Below are positions 45,545-55,103 of a stretch of 64,000 nucleotides of DNA, in pieces. Each line of letters opens with the position of its first letter. Position 1 is the stretch's first letter. Position numbers and translations under genes: made by a program. The stretch spans positions 1,488,001 through 1,552,000 of the forward strand of contig CAWHVG010000005.1 of the NCBI GenBank assembly GCA_963832725.1, read 5' to 3'. Below the pieces are notes generated by a model. That model worked only from the letters and a program-made list of their open reading frames with translations. It made no database searches and was not told the origin of the DNA. Origin of the DNA: JAEZBP01 sp963832725 (GTDB taxonomy: Bacteria; Myxococcota_A; Polyangia; Polyangiales; Sandaracinaceae).

Positions 45545-45580
45545 AGGGCGCGGCATGCCGCGTGAACCGTCCGTCCTCCC

Positions 45581-45922
45581 ATGGACACGACGGTGAAGAA
45601 GATCGAATCGCAGACCTCGCCCGTCGGCCCGCTGGGGCAGAAGTACCTCGTCTCCGGCGCCCACGTGGCGATGCGCCTGTGGGAGCACGAGGAGCGGACC
45701 AAGGACCGCGCGATGCACAGCCGCCCCTACGAGACGGTCGGCTACGTCCTCGAGGGCCGCGCCCGCCTGCACCTCGGCGCGCAGACGGTCGTCCTCCGGC
45801 CGGGCGACGCCTACCTCGTCCCCGCCGGCGCCGACCACACCTACGAGATCATGGAAGCGCCCTTCCGTAGCGTGGAGGCCACGTGCCCCCCGGCGCGAAT
45901 GCACCAGCAAGGGGCTCGTTGA
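45581..45922 (+). CDS. Cupin-domain protein
   Basis: 113 aa single-domain cupin: HVAMRLWEHEERTKDRAMHS, RPYETVGYVLEGRARLHLG, then LRPGDAYLVPAGADHTYEI. The usual metal ligands are partly present (E in YETVGYVLEG, His in ADHTYE), while the first HxH is replaced by HSRPYE. Starts 36 bp after the GGDEF gene, so possibly co-transcribed. Substrate not predictable. Confidence 0.88.
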   Translation: MDTTVKKIESQTSPVGPLGQKYLVSGAHVAMRLWEHEERTKDRAMHSRPYETVGYVLEGRARLHLGAQTVVLRPGDAYLVPAGADHTYEIMEAPFRSVEATCPPARMHQQGAR

Positions 45923-46028
45923 TCGCGCACCTCGGGTGGATCGCGCACCTCGGGTGACTTTCGGGGTCTTGCTGCGTACGCTCGCCCGAGCCGGTCCGTT
46001 TCGGATGACCGGATCGGGGAACGAACCG

Positions 46029-47751
46029 ATGGTGGACAGCGAGCTGCCGAAACCGGGCGACGTGATCGGTGTCCGGTACCGAATCGAGAACGTCCTGGGC
46101 AAAGGCGGGATGGGCGCCGTGTTCGCCGCCGTGAACCAGGCGACCGGCCGCGCGGTGGCCATCAAGTGGATGTTGCCCGGGGCAGCGCGCTCGCAGGAGT
46201 CGGTGGCGCGCTTCTTGGCCGAGGCCCGCTCCACGGCGAAGATCGAGCACCCGAACGTCATCCAGATCCTCGACGTCGGTCAGGACGGTGACGCGCCCTT
46301 TCTGGTGATGGAGCGGCTGCGCGGCGGCTCGCTCGCCGACCGGCTGGCATTGGGGCGGCTCTCGCCGGCGGAGACCCTCTCGGTGCTGATCCCCTCCTGC
46401 CGCGGCATCGCCGAGGCGCACAGCGAAGGGATCATCCATCGCGATTCTGAAGCCGGACAACATCTTCCTCTGCGAGGGCAAGGACGGCTCGCCGCGCCCG
46501 CCGAAGGTGCTCGATTTCGGCATCTCCAAGCTCTACGACGAGACCGCCACCACGCCCTCGCTGACGCGGACCGGCGTCGCGATGGGCACGCCCCATTACA
46601 TGTCGCCCGAGCAGCTCAACGCGCCGCCCGCGGCCGACCCGCGCTTCGACGTCTACGCGATGGGCGTGGTGCTCTACGAGTGTCTGACCGGCCGGCCGCC
46701 CTACGACGCCGACGGGCTCTTCGAGCTCGTCCAGCAGATCGCCCGCGGCACTCCGACGCCCATCCGCGCGCTGGCGCCGGAGGTGCCGCCCGACCTCGAG
46801 GCCCTGGTGGCCCGCGCGATGAACGCGAACCGCGATCTGCGGCACCCGAACATGGAGGCGCTGATCGCGGATCTGGAGGGCGTCTGGAGCCGGCTGCAGT
46901 CCGGCGCACCCGCGCCGAGCGTGCCGCTCAGAACGATGGCGCTGCACCAGACCGGCGAGCAGACCGGGCCGATGGGAGGAGGCGCGTGGACCGGACAGGC
47001 GGGCTCGCTCGCGCCGAGCGGCCCGTACGGCCACCCGCCGAGCGGCGCCCAGACGGGACCGGCGACCGCGATCCCGCCCGTCGCGCAGGCCCAGCGCAGC
47101 GGAGGTGGCAATGGCATCGTCCTCGTCGCCGTCGGCGTGCTCGGCCTGCTCTTCTTCGGCGCGCTGGTGCTCGGCGGCGCCGGCTACTTCCTCTTCTTGA
47201 AGCGCACCAGCGTGCAGGCCGCAGACCCGCAGCTCGGGAGCGGCGGCGGCGTGCAGATCGGCTCGGGCGGCGGGCTGACCGGCGGCGGGGCGACCGGCTC
47301 CACCAACCCGCGCACGCCGAACGTCGGGGTCACGTTCACCGGGGAATGCCACCCACGCTTCGACGCGCGCCTGATGGTCACGGGCGGCTCCGGCTCGCTC
47401 AACGTGATGTCGACGAACATGGCCGGCCTGACCGGCTCCATCATCATGTCGCTGGACGGCGTCGACGGGACGGCCAACATCAGCACGCAGCAGCGGATGG
47501 ATCAGCAGACTGCCATCAACGTCATGGTCGGTCAGCGCATGTGGACGAACATGGCGCTCGATGCGTCGGCGGTGATCACGCACCAGATCGACGATCCCAT
47601 CTCCGGCAGCGTGACGGTGACGGAGTACGATTCGAACCTCGCTCGGGCGGACCTCACCTTCCATCGCGTGACGCTGCAGAACATGGAGGACGGAAGCCTC
47701 TGCGTCCTCGACGGTCGCCTGCAGACCTTCGGCGCGACCTACGGCCAGTAG
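46029..47751 (+). CDS. Pkn-type membrane Ser/Thr protein kinase, one frame break
   Basis: About 574 codons; ATG 46029 chosen for the ggggaa 7 nt upstream. Kinase motifs: glycine loop VLGKGGMGAVFAAV, VAIKW, HRDLKPDN (read after correcting an extra T near 46445: the raw frame gives HRDSEAGQ), then KVLDFGISKLYDE and GTPHYMSPEQLN. After the kinase come a Pro/Gly/Thr linker and one span (GIVLVAVGVLGLLFFGALVL). The extracytoplasmic part is Gly- and Thr-rich (VTFTGECHPRFDARLMVTGG). A sensor kinase phosphorylating unknown targets; the ligand domain is not recognised. Confidence 0.9.
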
Positions 47752-47961
47752 GGGCCCGCGAACGGTTCACTCCTGCGTTCGAGCGCCGCTGCAGCCCCGC
47801 TCGCCACGTTGCTCCTCGCTCCGGTCCTTTTGGCCGAGCTCCGCGGCGCCTCGCTCAGGCCGCGGGCTCGACCTCGTCGCATCGACGTCGAGCTACGCGA
47901 TTGCCCATGGCGTGGGCCCGTTCGTGAGCGTGTTCGGCCCGGTCTGCACCGGTCGCGCCGC

Positions 47962-50104
47962 TCAGGCGGCCGGCTCGACCTCGACCGGCACACCGCTGAA
48001 CGCCGCGTTGCCGGAGAGCGCGTCGACGGCCAGCTCGTCGGTCAGGTCGTTCAGGCTCGCGCCGGCGTGCTCGCTGGCCACCGAGAGGCGAACCCCGGGC
48101 CGATCATGGCCGAAGCCGTGCGGCAAGCTGACCACGCCCGGCATCAGGTCGCGGGTGAGCTCGGCGGGCACGGTGACCTCGCCGACGCGAGAGCGCACCC
48201 GCACCTTCGCCCCGTTCTCGATGCCGCGGGCGCTCGCGTCGTCGGGGTGCATCTGCAGCGTGCAGCGCTCGCGCCCCTTCATCAGCACCGGCGCATTGTG
48301 CATCCAGGAGTTGTTGCTGCGGAGCTGGCGGCGGCCGATCAGCGCCAGCGACGCGGTGGAAGACTCGATCGAACGCCGCCTCGAGCCGCGCCAGATCCTC
48401 CACGATCGGCGCCGGTGCGAGCGCGATGCGATCGCGGAAGAGGCGCTCGGGCAAGGACGGCTCGAGCGGGCCGAGATCCACCCCGTGCGGCGCGTCGCGC
48501 AGCCTCTTCAGCCGCAGCCCGGGGTGAGGACCGGCGCGCAGGCCGAGATCGATGATCCCCTCCGGCCCGAGCTTGGTGAACAAGCGATCGCGCACGCTCC
48601 GCCCCACGCGCCCCTTCAACCCCGGCTTCCGCTGCGCCTCCAGACGCGTGGTGAGCGCGAGGAGGATTTGCCAGTCGTGGAGCGCGCCCGGCGCCGGCTC
48701 GAAGAGCGCCGGCGCATACTTGGCCGTGTTCCGGATCGCCAAGAGGTGGAAGACCACGTCGTAGTGGCTGTGCTCGAGCGGCCCCGTCGGCGGCAGGATC
48801 ACGTTCGCGTGGCGGGTCGTCTCGTTCAGATAGAAGTCGACGCTGACCATCGCCTCGAGCGACGCGAGCGCGCGCTCGAGCTGGCGGCCGTTGGGCGTCG
48901 AGAGGACCGGATTGCCGGCCATGGTGAAGAGCCCGCGGACCTGCCCCTCGCCTTCGCTGAGGATCTCCTCCGCCAGCGTCGCCACCGGCAGCTCTCCGCC
49001 GAACTCCGGCAGCCCGCGCACGCGGCTCTTCCAGCGGCCGAAGCTCCCCGGGCTGGCGCCGAGGCCGCGCGGCGCGCGCAGCACGTCCACCGCCGGCTTG
49101 GTGAACATCGCGCCGCCTTCGCGATCGAGGTTGCCCGTCACCACGTTCAGCACGTTGACCAGCCACTGACAGAGCGTTCCGAACGCCTGCACCGACGCGC
49201 CGATGCGCCCGTAGACGACCGCCCGCTTCGCTCCCGCGAGCTCGCGCGCAAGGCGCCGGACGACCTCGGCCTCGACACCGGTGCGCGGCGCGGTGCGCTC
49301 GGGCGCGAACCGAGCCGCGACCTCCCGCACCGTGTCCAATCCGTCGGTGAACGTGGCCAAGCGACCCGGCCGCGCGAGCCCTTCGTCGAAGAGGGTGTGC
49401 AGCATCCCGAGCAGGAGCCACGCGTCCGTGCCCGGCCGGACGAAGACGTGCTCGTCGGCCAACGCCGCCGTCTGGGTGCGCCTCGGATCGACGACCACGA
49501 CCTTGCCGCCGCGCTCCTGGATCGCGTGCAGCCGCCGTTTGATGTCCGGCGCCGTCATCAGGCTGCCGTTGGAGGCGAGCGGGTTGGCGCCGACGATCAG
49601 CATCCACTCGGTCCGGTCCACGTCGGGGATCGGCAAGAGGAGCTGGTGACCGAACATCAGGTGCGCGGCCAGCATGTGCGGGAGCTGGTCGACGCTGGTC
49701 GCCGAGTAGCCGTGCCGGGTGCGCAGCGTGCGGAGGAACACCGGCCCGACCAGCATCGCGCCGAGGTTGTGGACGGCGGGGTTGCCGAGGTAGGTCGCCA
49801 TCGCGTCCCGCCCGTGACGTACCTGCACCTCGTGCATCAGGCTGGCGGCCTCGTCGAGCGCGGCATCCCACGAGACGCGCTCCCAACGGTCGCCGACCCG
49901 GCGCATCGGCTCGCGCAGCCGGTCGGGATCCTCGTGCAGATCGCGGAGCGCGACCGCTTTCGGGCAGATGTGCCCGCGGCTGAAGGGGTCTTCCTCGTCC
50001 CCGCGGATCGACGTGATGCGATCGTCCTCGTCGACCTCCATGCGGATCCCGCACATCGCCTCGCAGAGAGAGCAGGTGCGGAAGTGTGTGCGCGCGCTCG
50101 CCAT
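47962..50104 (-). CDS. Molybdopterin oxidoreductase with 4Fe-4S cluster, one frame break
   Basis: About 714 codons from ATG 50104. N-terminal 4Fe-4S motif (FRTCSLCEAMCGIRMEVDED; SRGHICPKA), MGD-binding core (EWMLIVGANPLASNGSLMTA; VVVDPRRTQTAALADEHVFV; LPPTGPLEHSHYDVV), and a C-terminal dinucleotide-binding domain (APVLMKGRERCTLQMHPDDA; VSLPHGFGHDRPGVRLS). A single-base break near 48360 separates LEAAFDR from SSTASLALIGRRQLRSNNS. No twin-arginine signal, so a cytoplasmic formate dehydrogenase/nitrate reductase-like (DMSO reductase family) enzyme. The substrate cannot be told, and no electron-transfer subunit is adjacent. Confidence 0.9.
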
Positions 50105-50171
50105 GGCGACGAGTATAGGCCCATCGCGTGGCGTCTCCCGTCGCGCACGACGACGCGCTCGCCGCGGCGAT

Positions 50172-50813
50172 TCAGCGCGCGGCGTGACGCTGGGTCGGGA
50201 CGGCCATGTGGAAGCGGATGCGGATGTCGTCGTGGACGCTCGCGATCCAGATCGAGGGATCCGGGATGCCGAGGCGCGAGAAGGAGACGACGGCCTCACC
50301 GTCCACCACCGTGCCGCCGCCACCGGGCCGCGCGGTCAGCGTGATGGGGATCGGATGCCACTGGCCGCGGATCTTGATCCGCCCGAGCACGTCACCCTGC
50401 GTCGTGACGGAGATGGGCCCGGGGATCGCGACCTCGATGTCCGGGTGGTGCTCGGCGTCGAGGCAGAAGCCCCACATCTTGTCGTCGCGGCCACCGTTGT
50501 CGGTGGTCATCGCCCGGACGGGGAAGACGATCCGCGCGTTCTGCACGGCCTCTCCGTCGCGCTCGTAGGAGAGCTGGAAGTCGCGGACGCGACCGTCGAC
50601 GTTGGTCGTGATGAAGCCCGCTTTGGTGCTGGTGAGCTGGAAGTGCAGATAGTCGTCGCCGTGCCCTGCGTCGTGGAAGCGCTGCTCCTGACGGTTCTGC
50701 GCCTGACGATCCTGGGCGTGACGGTCCTGGGCGCGGGCGAGCCCGAAGGGAGTGGCGGTCGCGAGCGCCGCCGCCAGGGCGAGCGCCGTCGTCGAGACGA
50801 GCTGGTTCATCAT
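50172..50813 (-). CDS. YceI-family periplasmic lipid-binding protein
   Basis: 213 aa. Signal peptide (MMNQLVSTTALALAAALATA, cleaved after ARA), a Gln/Asp/Arg-rich stretch (QDRHAQDRQAQNRQEQRF), then the YceI lipocalin-like barrel: FQLTSTKAGFITTNVDGRVR, ARIVFPVRAMTTDN, MWGFCLDAEHHPDIEVAIPG, and WHPIPITLTARPGGGG. YceI proteins bind polyisoprenoids or other long lipids in the periplasm. Start overlaps the end of the FAD reductase by 4 bp, so it belongs to the polyketide synthase operon and may carry or sequester its lipid product. Confidence 0.88.
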   Translation of the reverse strand: MMNQLVSTTALALAAALATATPFGLARAQDRHAQDRQAQNRQEQRFHDAGHGDDYLHFQLTSTKAGFITTNVDGRVRDFQLSYERDGEAVQNARIVFPVRAMTTDNGGRDDKMWGFCLDAEHHPDIEVAIPGPISVTTQGDVLGRIKIRGQWHPIPITLTARPGGGGTVVDGEAVVSFSRLGIPDPSIWIASVHDDIRIRFHMAVPTQRHAAR

Positions 50814-52006
50814 CGTGAGAGGGTCCTCATCAGCCCCGTGACGGGGCCGTACACGTTTCCGATGGTGCCGATGAAGGCGTCGGCGCGAGCGCGCTTGTGC
50901 GCCAGGGCGCCCCCGAGCCGCTCGACCATCGCCGGCCGGCGAAGGATCGATTGAAAGCCGCGATTGAGCCGCTGCTTCGAGGCGAGCGCGCGGCGACGCT
51001 GGCGCGCGTAGGCACGCAACGCCGACTGGAGCGCGGCCGGCTCGAACGAGCGGACGGGAGCGAGCGCCGTGGCGAGGGCATGCGCCGAGAAGAGCGCGTA
51101 GTAGATCCCCTCGCCGGTGAGCGGGTCGAGGAACCCGGCCGCGTCACCGACGAGCGCCGCGCCCTCGGCGATGGGCGAGGCCACGCGATGGCTGATTGGC
51201 GAGACCGCGTGCAGCGCCGCGTGCGCGGGATAGGGACCGAAGCGCGCGAAGTAGTCGGGCGCGCGGCGGAGGTGATGCTGGAGCGTGGGCATCGGTCCGC
51301 CGAGCTCGCGCAGTCGCTCCGCCGAGCACACCAGCGACACGTTCACCTCGTGCTCGCCGGTCGGGTCGACGCCGATGTAGCTGCCGTCGTCGAGGATGTG
51401 CATCTCGCCGAACGCGCCGTTCTTCCTCGGGTGGAAGAAGTGCCCGTGGAGCGCGACCCGCGCGTGCAAGGGAGGCAGACGCAGGCCGAGCGCCTTGGCG
51501 ACGACCGAGCGGCGGCCGTCCGCGCCGATCAAGAGCGGCGCCCGCACCTCGGCCCTGGCGCGCGTTTGCAGCACCCAGCCGTCTTCGCTCCGAGCCACCC
51601 GAGTCACCCGCGCCCCGAGCTCCACCCGCGCGCCCGAGCTGCGCGCCAAGTCCACCAGCGCGCCGTCGAAGACACGCCGGTCCAGCGCCCGGCCGAGCGA
51701 AGGCCCCAGCGAAGGGCGCCCGCCGCGATCCGGGAAGCGGGCCGAGACCACGGTCCCGCTCGGGCTGACCATGCGCATCCCGACGATGTCGCGGCCGGGG
51801 GCGATAGCGCCGAGGCCGAGCGTCTCGAGCAGCTCCACGCCCTTCGGGCAGAGGTACTCGCCACAGACCTTGCGGCGGATTGCGGGCGCGGCCTCGAGCA
51901 TCACGACCCGAGCACCGCGGACGGCCAAGAGATGCGCCGTGAGCGCGCCTGCGGGACCGGCGCCGACCACGACGGCGTCATACGAGGTCGAGCTCACGGC
52001 GATCAC
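50810..52006 (-). CDS. FAD-dependent oxidoreductase, geranylgeranyl reductase-like
   Basis: 398 aa. FAD-binding Rossmann start YDAVVVGAGPAGALTAHLLA, the Cys-containing CGEYLCPKGVELLETLGLG typical of geranylgeranyl-reductase and monooxygenase relatives, LLIGADGRRSVVAKALGLRL, then GAALVGDAAGFLDPLTGEGI (second FAD motif). Start overlaps the PKS stop by 4 bp (ATGA). In bacteria this enzyme type often follows a type III PKS and hydroxylates or reduces the alkyl-polyketide product. Intact. Confidence 0.9.
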   Translation of the reverse strand: MIAVSSTSYDAVVVGAGPAGALTAHLLAVRGARVVMLEAAPAIRRKVCGEYLCPKGVELLETLGLGAIAPGRDIVGMRMVSPSGTVVSARFPDRGGRPSLGPSLGRALDRRVFDGALVDLARSSGARVELGARVTRVARSEDGWVLQTRARAEVRAPLLIGADGRRSVVAKALGLRLPPLHARVALHGHFFHPRKNGAFGEMHILDDGSYIGVDPTGEHEVNVSLVCSAERLRELGGPMPTLQHHLRRAPDYFARFGPYPAHAALHAVSPISHRVASPIAEGAALVGDAAGFLDPLTGEGIYYALFSAHALATALAPVRSFEPAALQSALRAYARQRRRALASKQRLNRGFQSILRRPAMVERLGGALAHKRARADAFIGTIGNVYGPVTGLMRTLSR

Positions 52007-53048
52007 CCGAAGCGGAGCAGGAGGCTCTGGGCGGTGAAGCCCGGACCGAACGCCAGCAGGTAGCCGAGCTCACCCAGCCGCGCGCGCTTCAGCTTGCGCT
52101 CCAGGATGTGCAGCACGGTGGCGCTGGACATGTTGCCGCGCGTCTCGAGCACCGCGCGCGAGTCGTCGACGTCGCGCCCGTGGGTGGCGGCGAAGTCCTC
52201 GACCATGGCCAGGATTTCTTGCCGCCCGGATGCACCATGTAGTGCTCGACCTCCGACGGAAGCAGCCCGTTTCGGCGGAGGAAGGGCTCCACGATCCCGC
52301 CGAAGTGCTCGAAGATGGCGCCCGGCACGTGGCGGTCGAGGACGATCTTGAACCCCGCGTCCATCAGGTCGTAGCCCATCAGGTGGGTCGAGCGCGGGAA
52401 GTGGTACATGTCCGCGTCGAGGATGGCGGCGCCGGGGCCTTCGTCGCCCACGATGGCGCAGGCCACTCCGTCGGCGAAGATCGACGCGCTGACCAGGTTC
52501 TCGCCGCTGTGGTCGCCGTGGATGAAGGTCAGCGTCGGTGCCTCGAGCGAGAGGAGCACCACCTTCTTGCCGGGCCGCGCGCGCGCCAGATCGCTGGCGT
52601 AATGGAGGCCGGCTGCCCCACCCGCGCAGCCCATCTCGGTCACGGGAAGGCGCAGGACGTCGCGCGGCAATCCGACGCGGTCCACGAGGTGCGCGTCGAC
52701 CGAGGGGATCATGAAGCCGGTGCAGCTCGTGCTCACGATCGCCCCGATCTCGTCCGGCCGAGTGCCGCTCTCGTCGAGCGCGCGGCGCAGGGCCTTCTCC
52801 CCGAGCTCGATCATGGCCTCGGCGTAGAGGCGGTTGCGCTCACCGAGCCCCTTCTGGCCGAGGATCACCTCGATCGGGACCACGCTCCGCCGCCGCACGA
52901 TCTGCGAGCCGGAGAGCAAGCGCTTGCACTTGCGCTGCAGCGGAGCCGAGAGCTCGTGGAGCCAGAGGCGATCGAAGGCCTCGATCACCTCCTCGGTGGT
53001 GTAGGCGTAGGGCGGTTCGACGGTCGTGACGTGATGAATGTGAGACAC
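52003..53048 (-). CDS. Type III polyketide synthase (chalcone/stilbene synthase family)
   Basis: About 348 codons from GTG 53048, chosen because VSHIHHVTTVEPPYAYTTEE fits the family start and AGGTG lies upstream; ATG 53096 would add 16 residues. The catalytic triad is visible: Cys in STSCTGFMIPSVDAHLVDR, His in EHYMVHPGGK, Asn in LETRGNMSSATVLH. GFGPG-like end LLAFGPGFTAQSLLLRFG. One base is missing near 52219 (GGK then ILAMVEDFAATHGRD). Uses acyl-CoA starters and malonyl-CoA to make alkylresorcinols, pyrones or similar. First gene of an operon with the FAD reductase and YceI protein. Confidence 0.92.
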
Positions 53049-53246
53049 GATGCACCTGAATGGATCCGATCGACGATCGGCAGAGGTTTCGTGCATCCCA
53101 TGACAATCGAGACCCCCGAGCCATCGTCCGACAAATGTCCGATGCGCCCGATCGCCCGCGAAAACGGCATTCGCAGTGCGCGCCGTCAGGCAGATGTTCG
53201 ACCCGCCGGGAACGAAAGCCGGGTCGCTCCGGTTGTTCGCCCGTTC

Positions 53247-53762
53247 ATGACGCGATCTCGTGATTGGATCTGGGCCGGCGTGCTGCTCTCCCTCGGCAGT
53301 GCGCCTCTCGTGGTCGATCTGGCCGAGGACGTCGCCAGGAGCGCGCCGCGCGATCATCTGACGGTGCAGGCGCTGATGCTGCTCCCGTGGACGCTCGCGC
53401 TGGCGCTGGCGGCGGTCAAAGCCGTGGCGTTTCGCAACAGAGCACTGCAGCTCCGTCGCGATCTGGACGCGACGAATCGCGACCTCGACCGCGCCCGTGC
53501 CGACGCGCGAATGCTCAGCCTGGGCATCGCCGACAGCATCGCCTCACAGCTGGACCGATGGCGACTGACTCCTGCCGAGAAAGAGGTCGCACAGCTCCTG
53601 CTCAAGGGCCTCGGCCACCGCGAGATCGCGCGACTCCGCCACACCTCGGAGAAGACGGTTCGCCAGCAGGCGGCGTCGGTGTACCAGAAGGCCGACCTGG
53701 GCGGCCGAGCCGAGCTCTCGGCGTTCTTCCTGGAAGACCTCTTGGTGCTTCCGGCGGGCTGA
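53247..53762 (+). CDS. Membrane-anchored LuxR-type regulator
   Basis: 171 aa from ATG 53247. Two N-terminal membrane helices (WIWAGVLLSLGSAPLVV; LMLLPWTLALALAAVKAVAF), a short coiled coil (LRRDLDATNRDLDRARADAR), then a GerE/LuxR HTH: WRLTPAEKEVAQLLLKGLGH, REIARLRHTSEKTVRQQAAS, VYQKADLGGRAELSAFFLED. No receiver or autoinducer domain, so the membrane hairpin itself must be the sensor. Divergent from the type III PKS operon, 198 bp apart, and therefore the likely local regulator. Confidence 0.85.
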   Translation: MTRSRDWIWAGVLLSLGSAPLVVDLAEDVARSAPRDHLTVQALMLLPWTLALALAAVKAVAFRNRALQLRRDLDATNRDLDRARADARMLSLGIADSIASQLDRWRLTPAEKEVAQLLLKGLGHREIARLRHTSEKTVRQQAASVYQKADLGGRAELSAFFLEDLLVLPAG

Positions 53763-53863
53763 GGCGCTCGATCGCAGCCCAACTCTCGGTACCGTCGTCC
53801 GGAAGTGGGTACGGCGTCGAAATCCCGATCGAACTTCCGGGCGACGGTACTAGCGATCCAAAC

Positions 53864-54775
53864 ATGGCGAGGAACGACGCGTGGCCGGCGCTGCCGCTCG
53901 ACGAGTGGGAGCCCACCTACCAGACCCTCCACCGCTGGACCCAGATGGTCGGCAAGCTGAAGCTCGCCCTCAGCCCGCCCATGAACCACTGGTGGCATTC
54001 GAGCCTGCGCTTCAACGCGCGCGGCCTGACCACGACGCCGATGCCGCTCGGCGAGCGGGAGCTCGAGGTGGCCTTCGACTTCCTCGACCACCAGCTCGTC
54101 TTCTCGACCAGCGACGGGATCGAGCGCCGGCTCTCGCTCCGGCCGACCTCCGTGGCGGACTTCTACGGCACGTTTCGCCGCGAGCTGGTCGCGCTCGGCG
54201 TGGACGCGAGCCTGTGGCCGGTGCCGGTGGAGGTCGCCGACCACACGCCCTTCCCGAGAGACCGCGCGCACTGCTCCTACGAGCGCGATCAGGTCGCGCG
54301 CATGTGGAGGATCCTCAGCGATGTCCACCGCGTGTTCGAGGCGTTCCGGGGCCGCTATCAGGGCAAGTGCAGCCCGGTGCAGTTCTTCTGGGGCGCGTTC
54401 GACGTCGCGGTCACCCGCTTCTCCGGCCGGCCGAACCCGAGCCCGCCCGACGATCCGGTGATGCGCGAGGCCTACTCGCACGAAGTGATCAGCCACGGCT
54501 TCTGGTTCGGCGGCGACTGGCCGGGCGGCGGCCGCGTCGGAGCACCCGTCTTCTACGCCTACGCCGTCCCCGAGCCCGGGGGACTCCCGGACGCGCGGGT
54601 CCAGCCGGCCGACGCCCGCTACGAGCCCGCCCTCGGCGAGTTCCTGCTCCCCTACGATTGGGTGCGCGAGCTCGCTCGCCCCGAGGACGCGATCCTCACG
54701 TTCATGCAGTCGACCTACGACGCCGGCGCCTCACTCGCCGGCTGGGATCGCGCCGCCCTCGAGCGCGCGGCCTGA
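53864..54775 (+). CDS. DUF5996 family protein
   Basis: 303 aa from ATG 53864. Family signature: WPALPLDEWEPTYQTLHRWT, QMVGKLKLALSPPMNHWWHS, then FDFLDHQLVFSTSDGIERRL and KCSPVQFFWGAFDVAVTRFS in the middle, HGFWFGGDWPGGGRVGAPVF and LLPYDWVRELARPEDAILTF near the end. Highly conserved Trp/His content suggests an enzyme of unknown reaction. Cytoplasmic. Starts about 100 bp after the LuxR-type gene. Confidence 0.85.
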   Translation: MARNDAWPALPLDEWEPTYQTLHRWTQMVGKLKLALSPPMNHWWHSSLRFNARGLTTTPMPLGERELEVAFDFLDHQLVFSTSDGIERRLSLRPTSVADFYGTFRRELVALGVDASLWPVPVEVADHTPFPRDRAHCSYERDQVARMWRILSDVHRVFEAFRGRYQGKCSPVQFFWGAFDVAVTRFSGRPNPSPPDDPVMREAYSHEVISHGFWFGGDWPGGGRVGAPVFYAYAVPEPGGLPDARVQPADARYEPALGEFLLPYDWVRELARPEDAILTFMQSTYDAGASLAGWDRAALERAA

Positions 54776-55103
54776 GCCTAGCCCTAGCCTAGCTAGAGCA
54801 CCGATCCGTTCGGAGAGCCGAGAGAGCGCGGAGCGCGACGGGGTTCAGCCGTGGCTCGGGCCCACGAGGCGATGCCGAGTATCGCCGAGGAGGCACGGGC
54901 CGCGGATGGGCCCCGCCCCGGATTTCGCGCGATTTCGACTGTTTCGGCCCGAAGGCGCGATCCTCGCGCTCACGCAGTCGCCCCCACGTCGCCGCCTCGC
55001 ACGCCGGGATCGCGCCGCCCCCGATCGCGTCTCGATCGCCGCGTTCGTCGCCTTTCCGACCGATCCCTTCTCATCGCGCGCTCGGGCGCCGATACTCTCG
55101 TCC

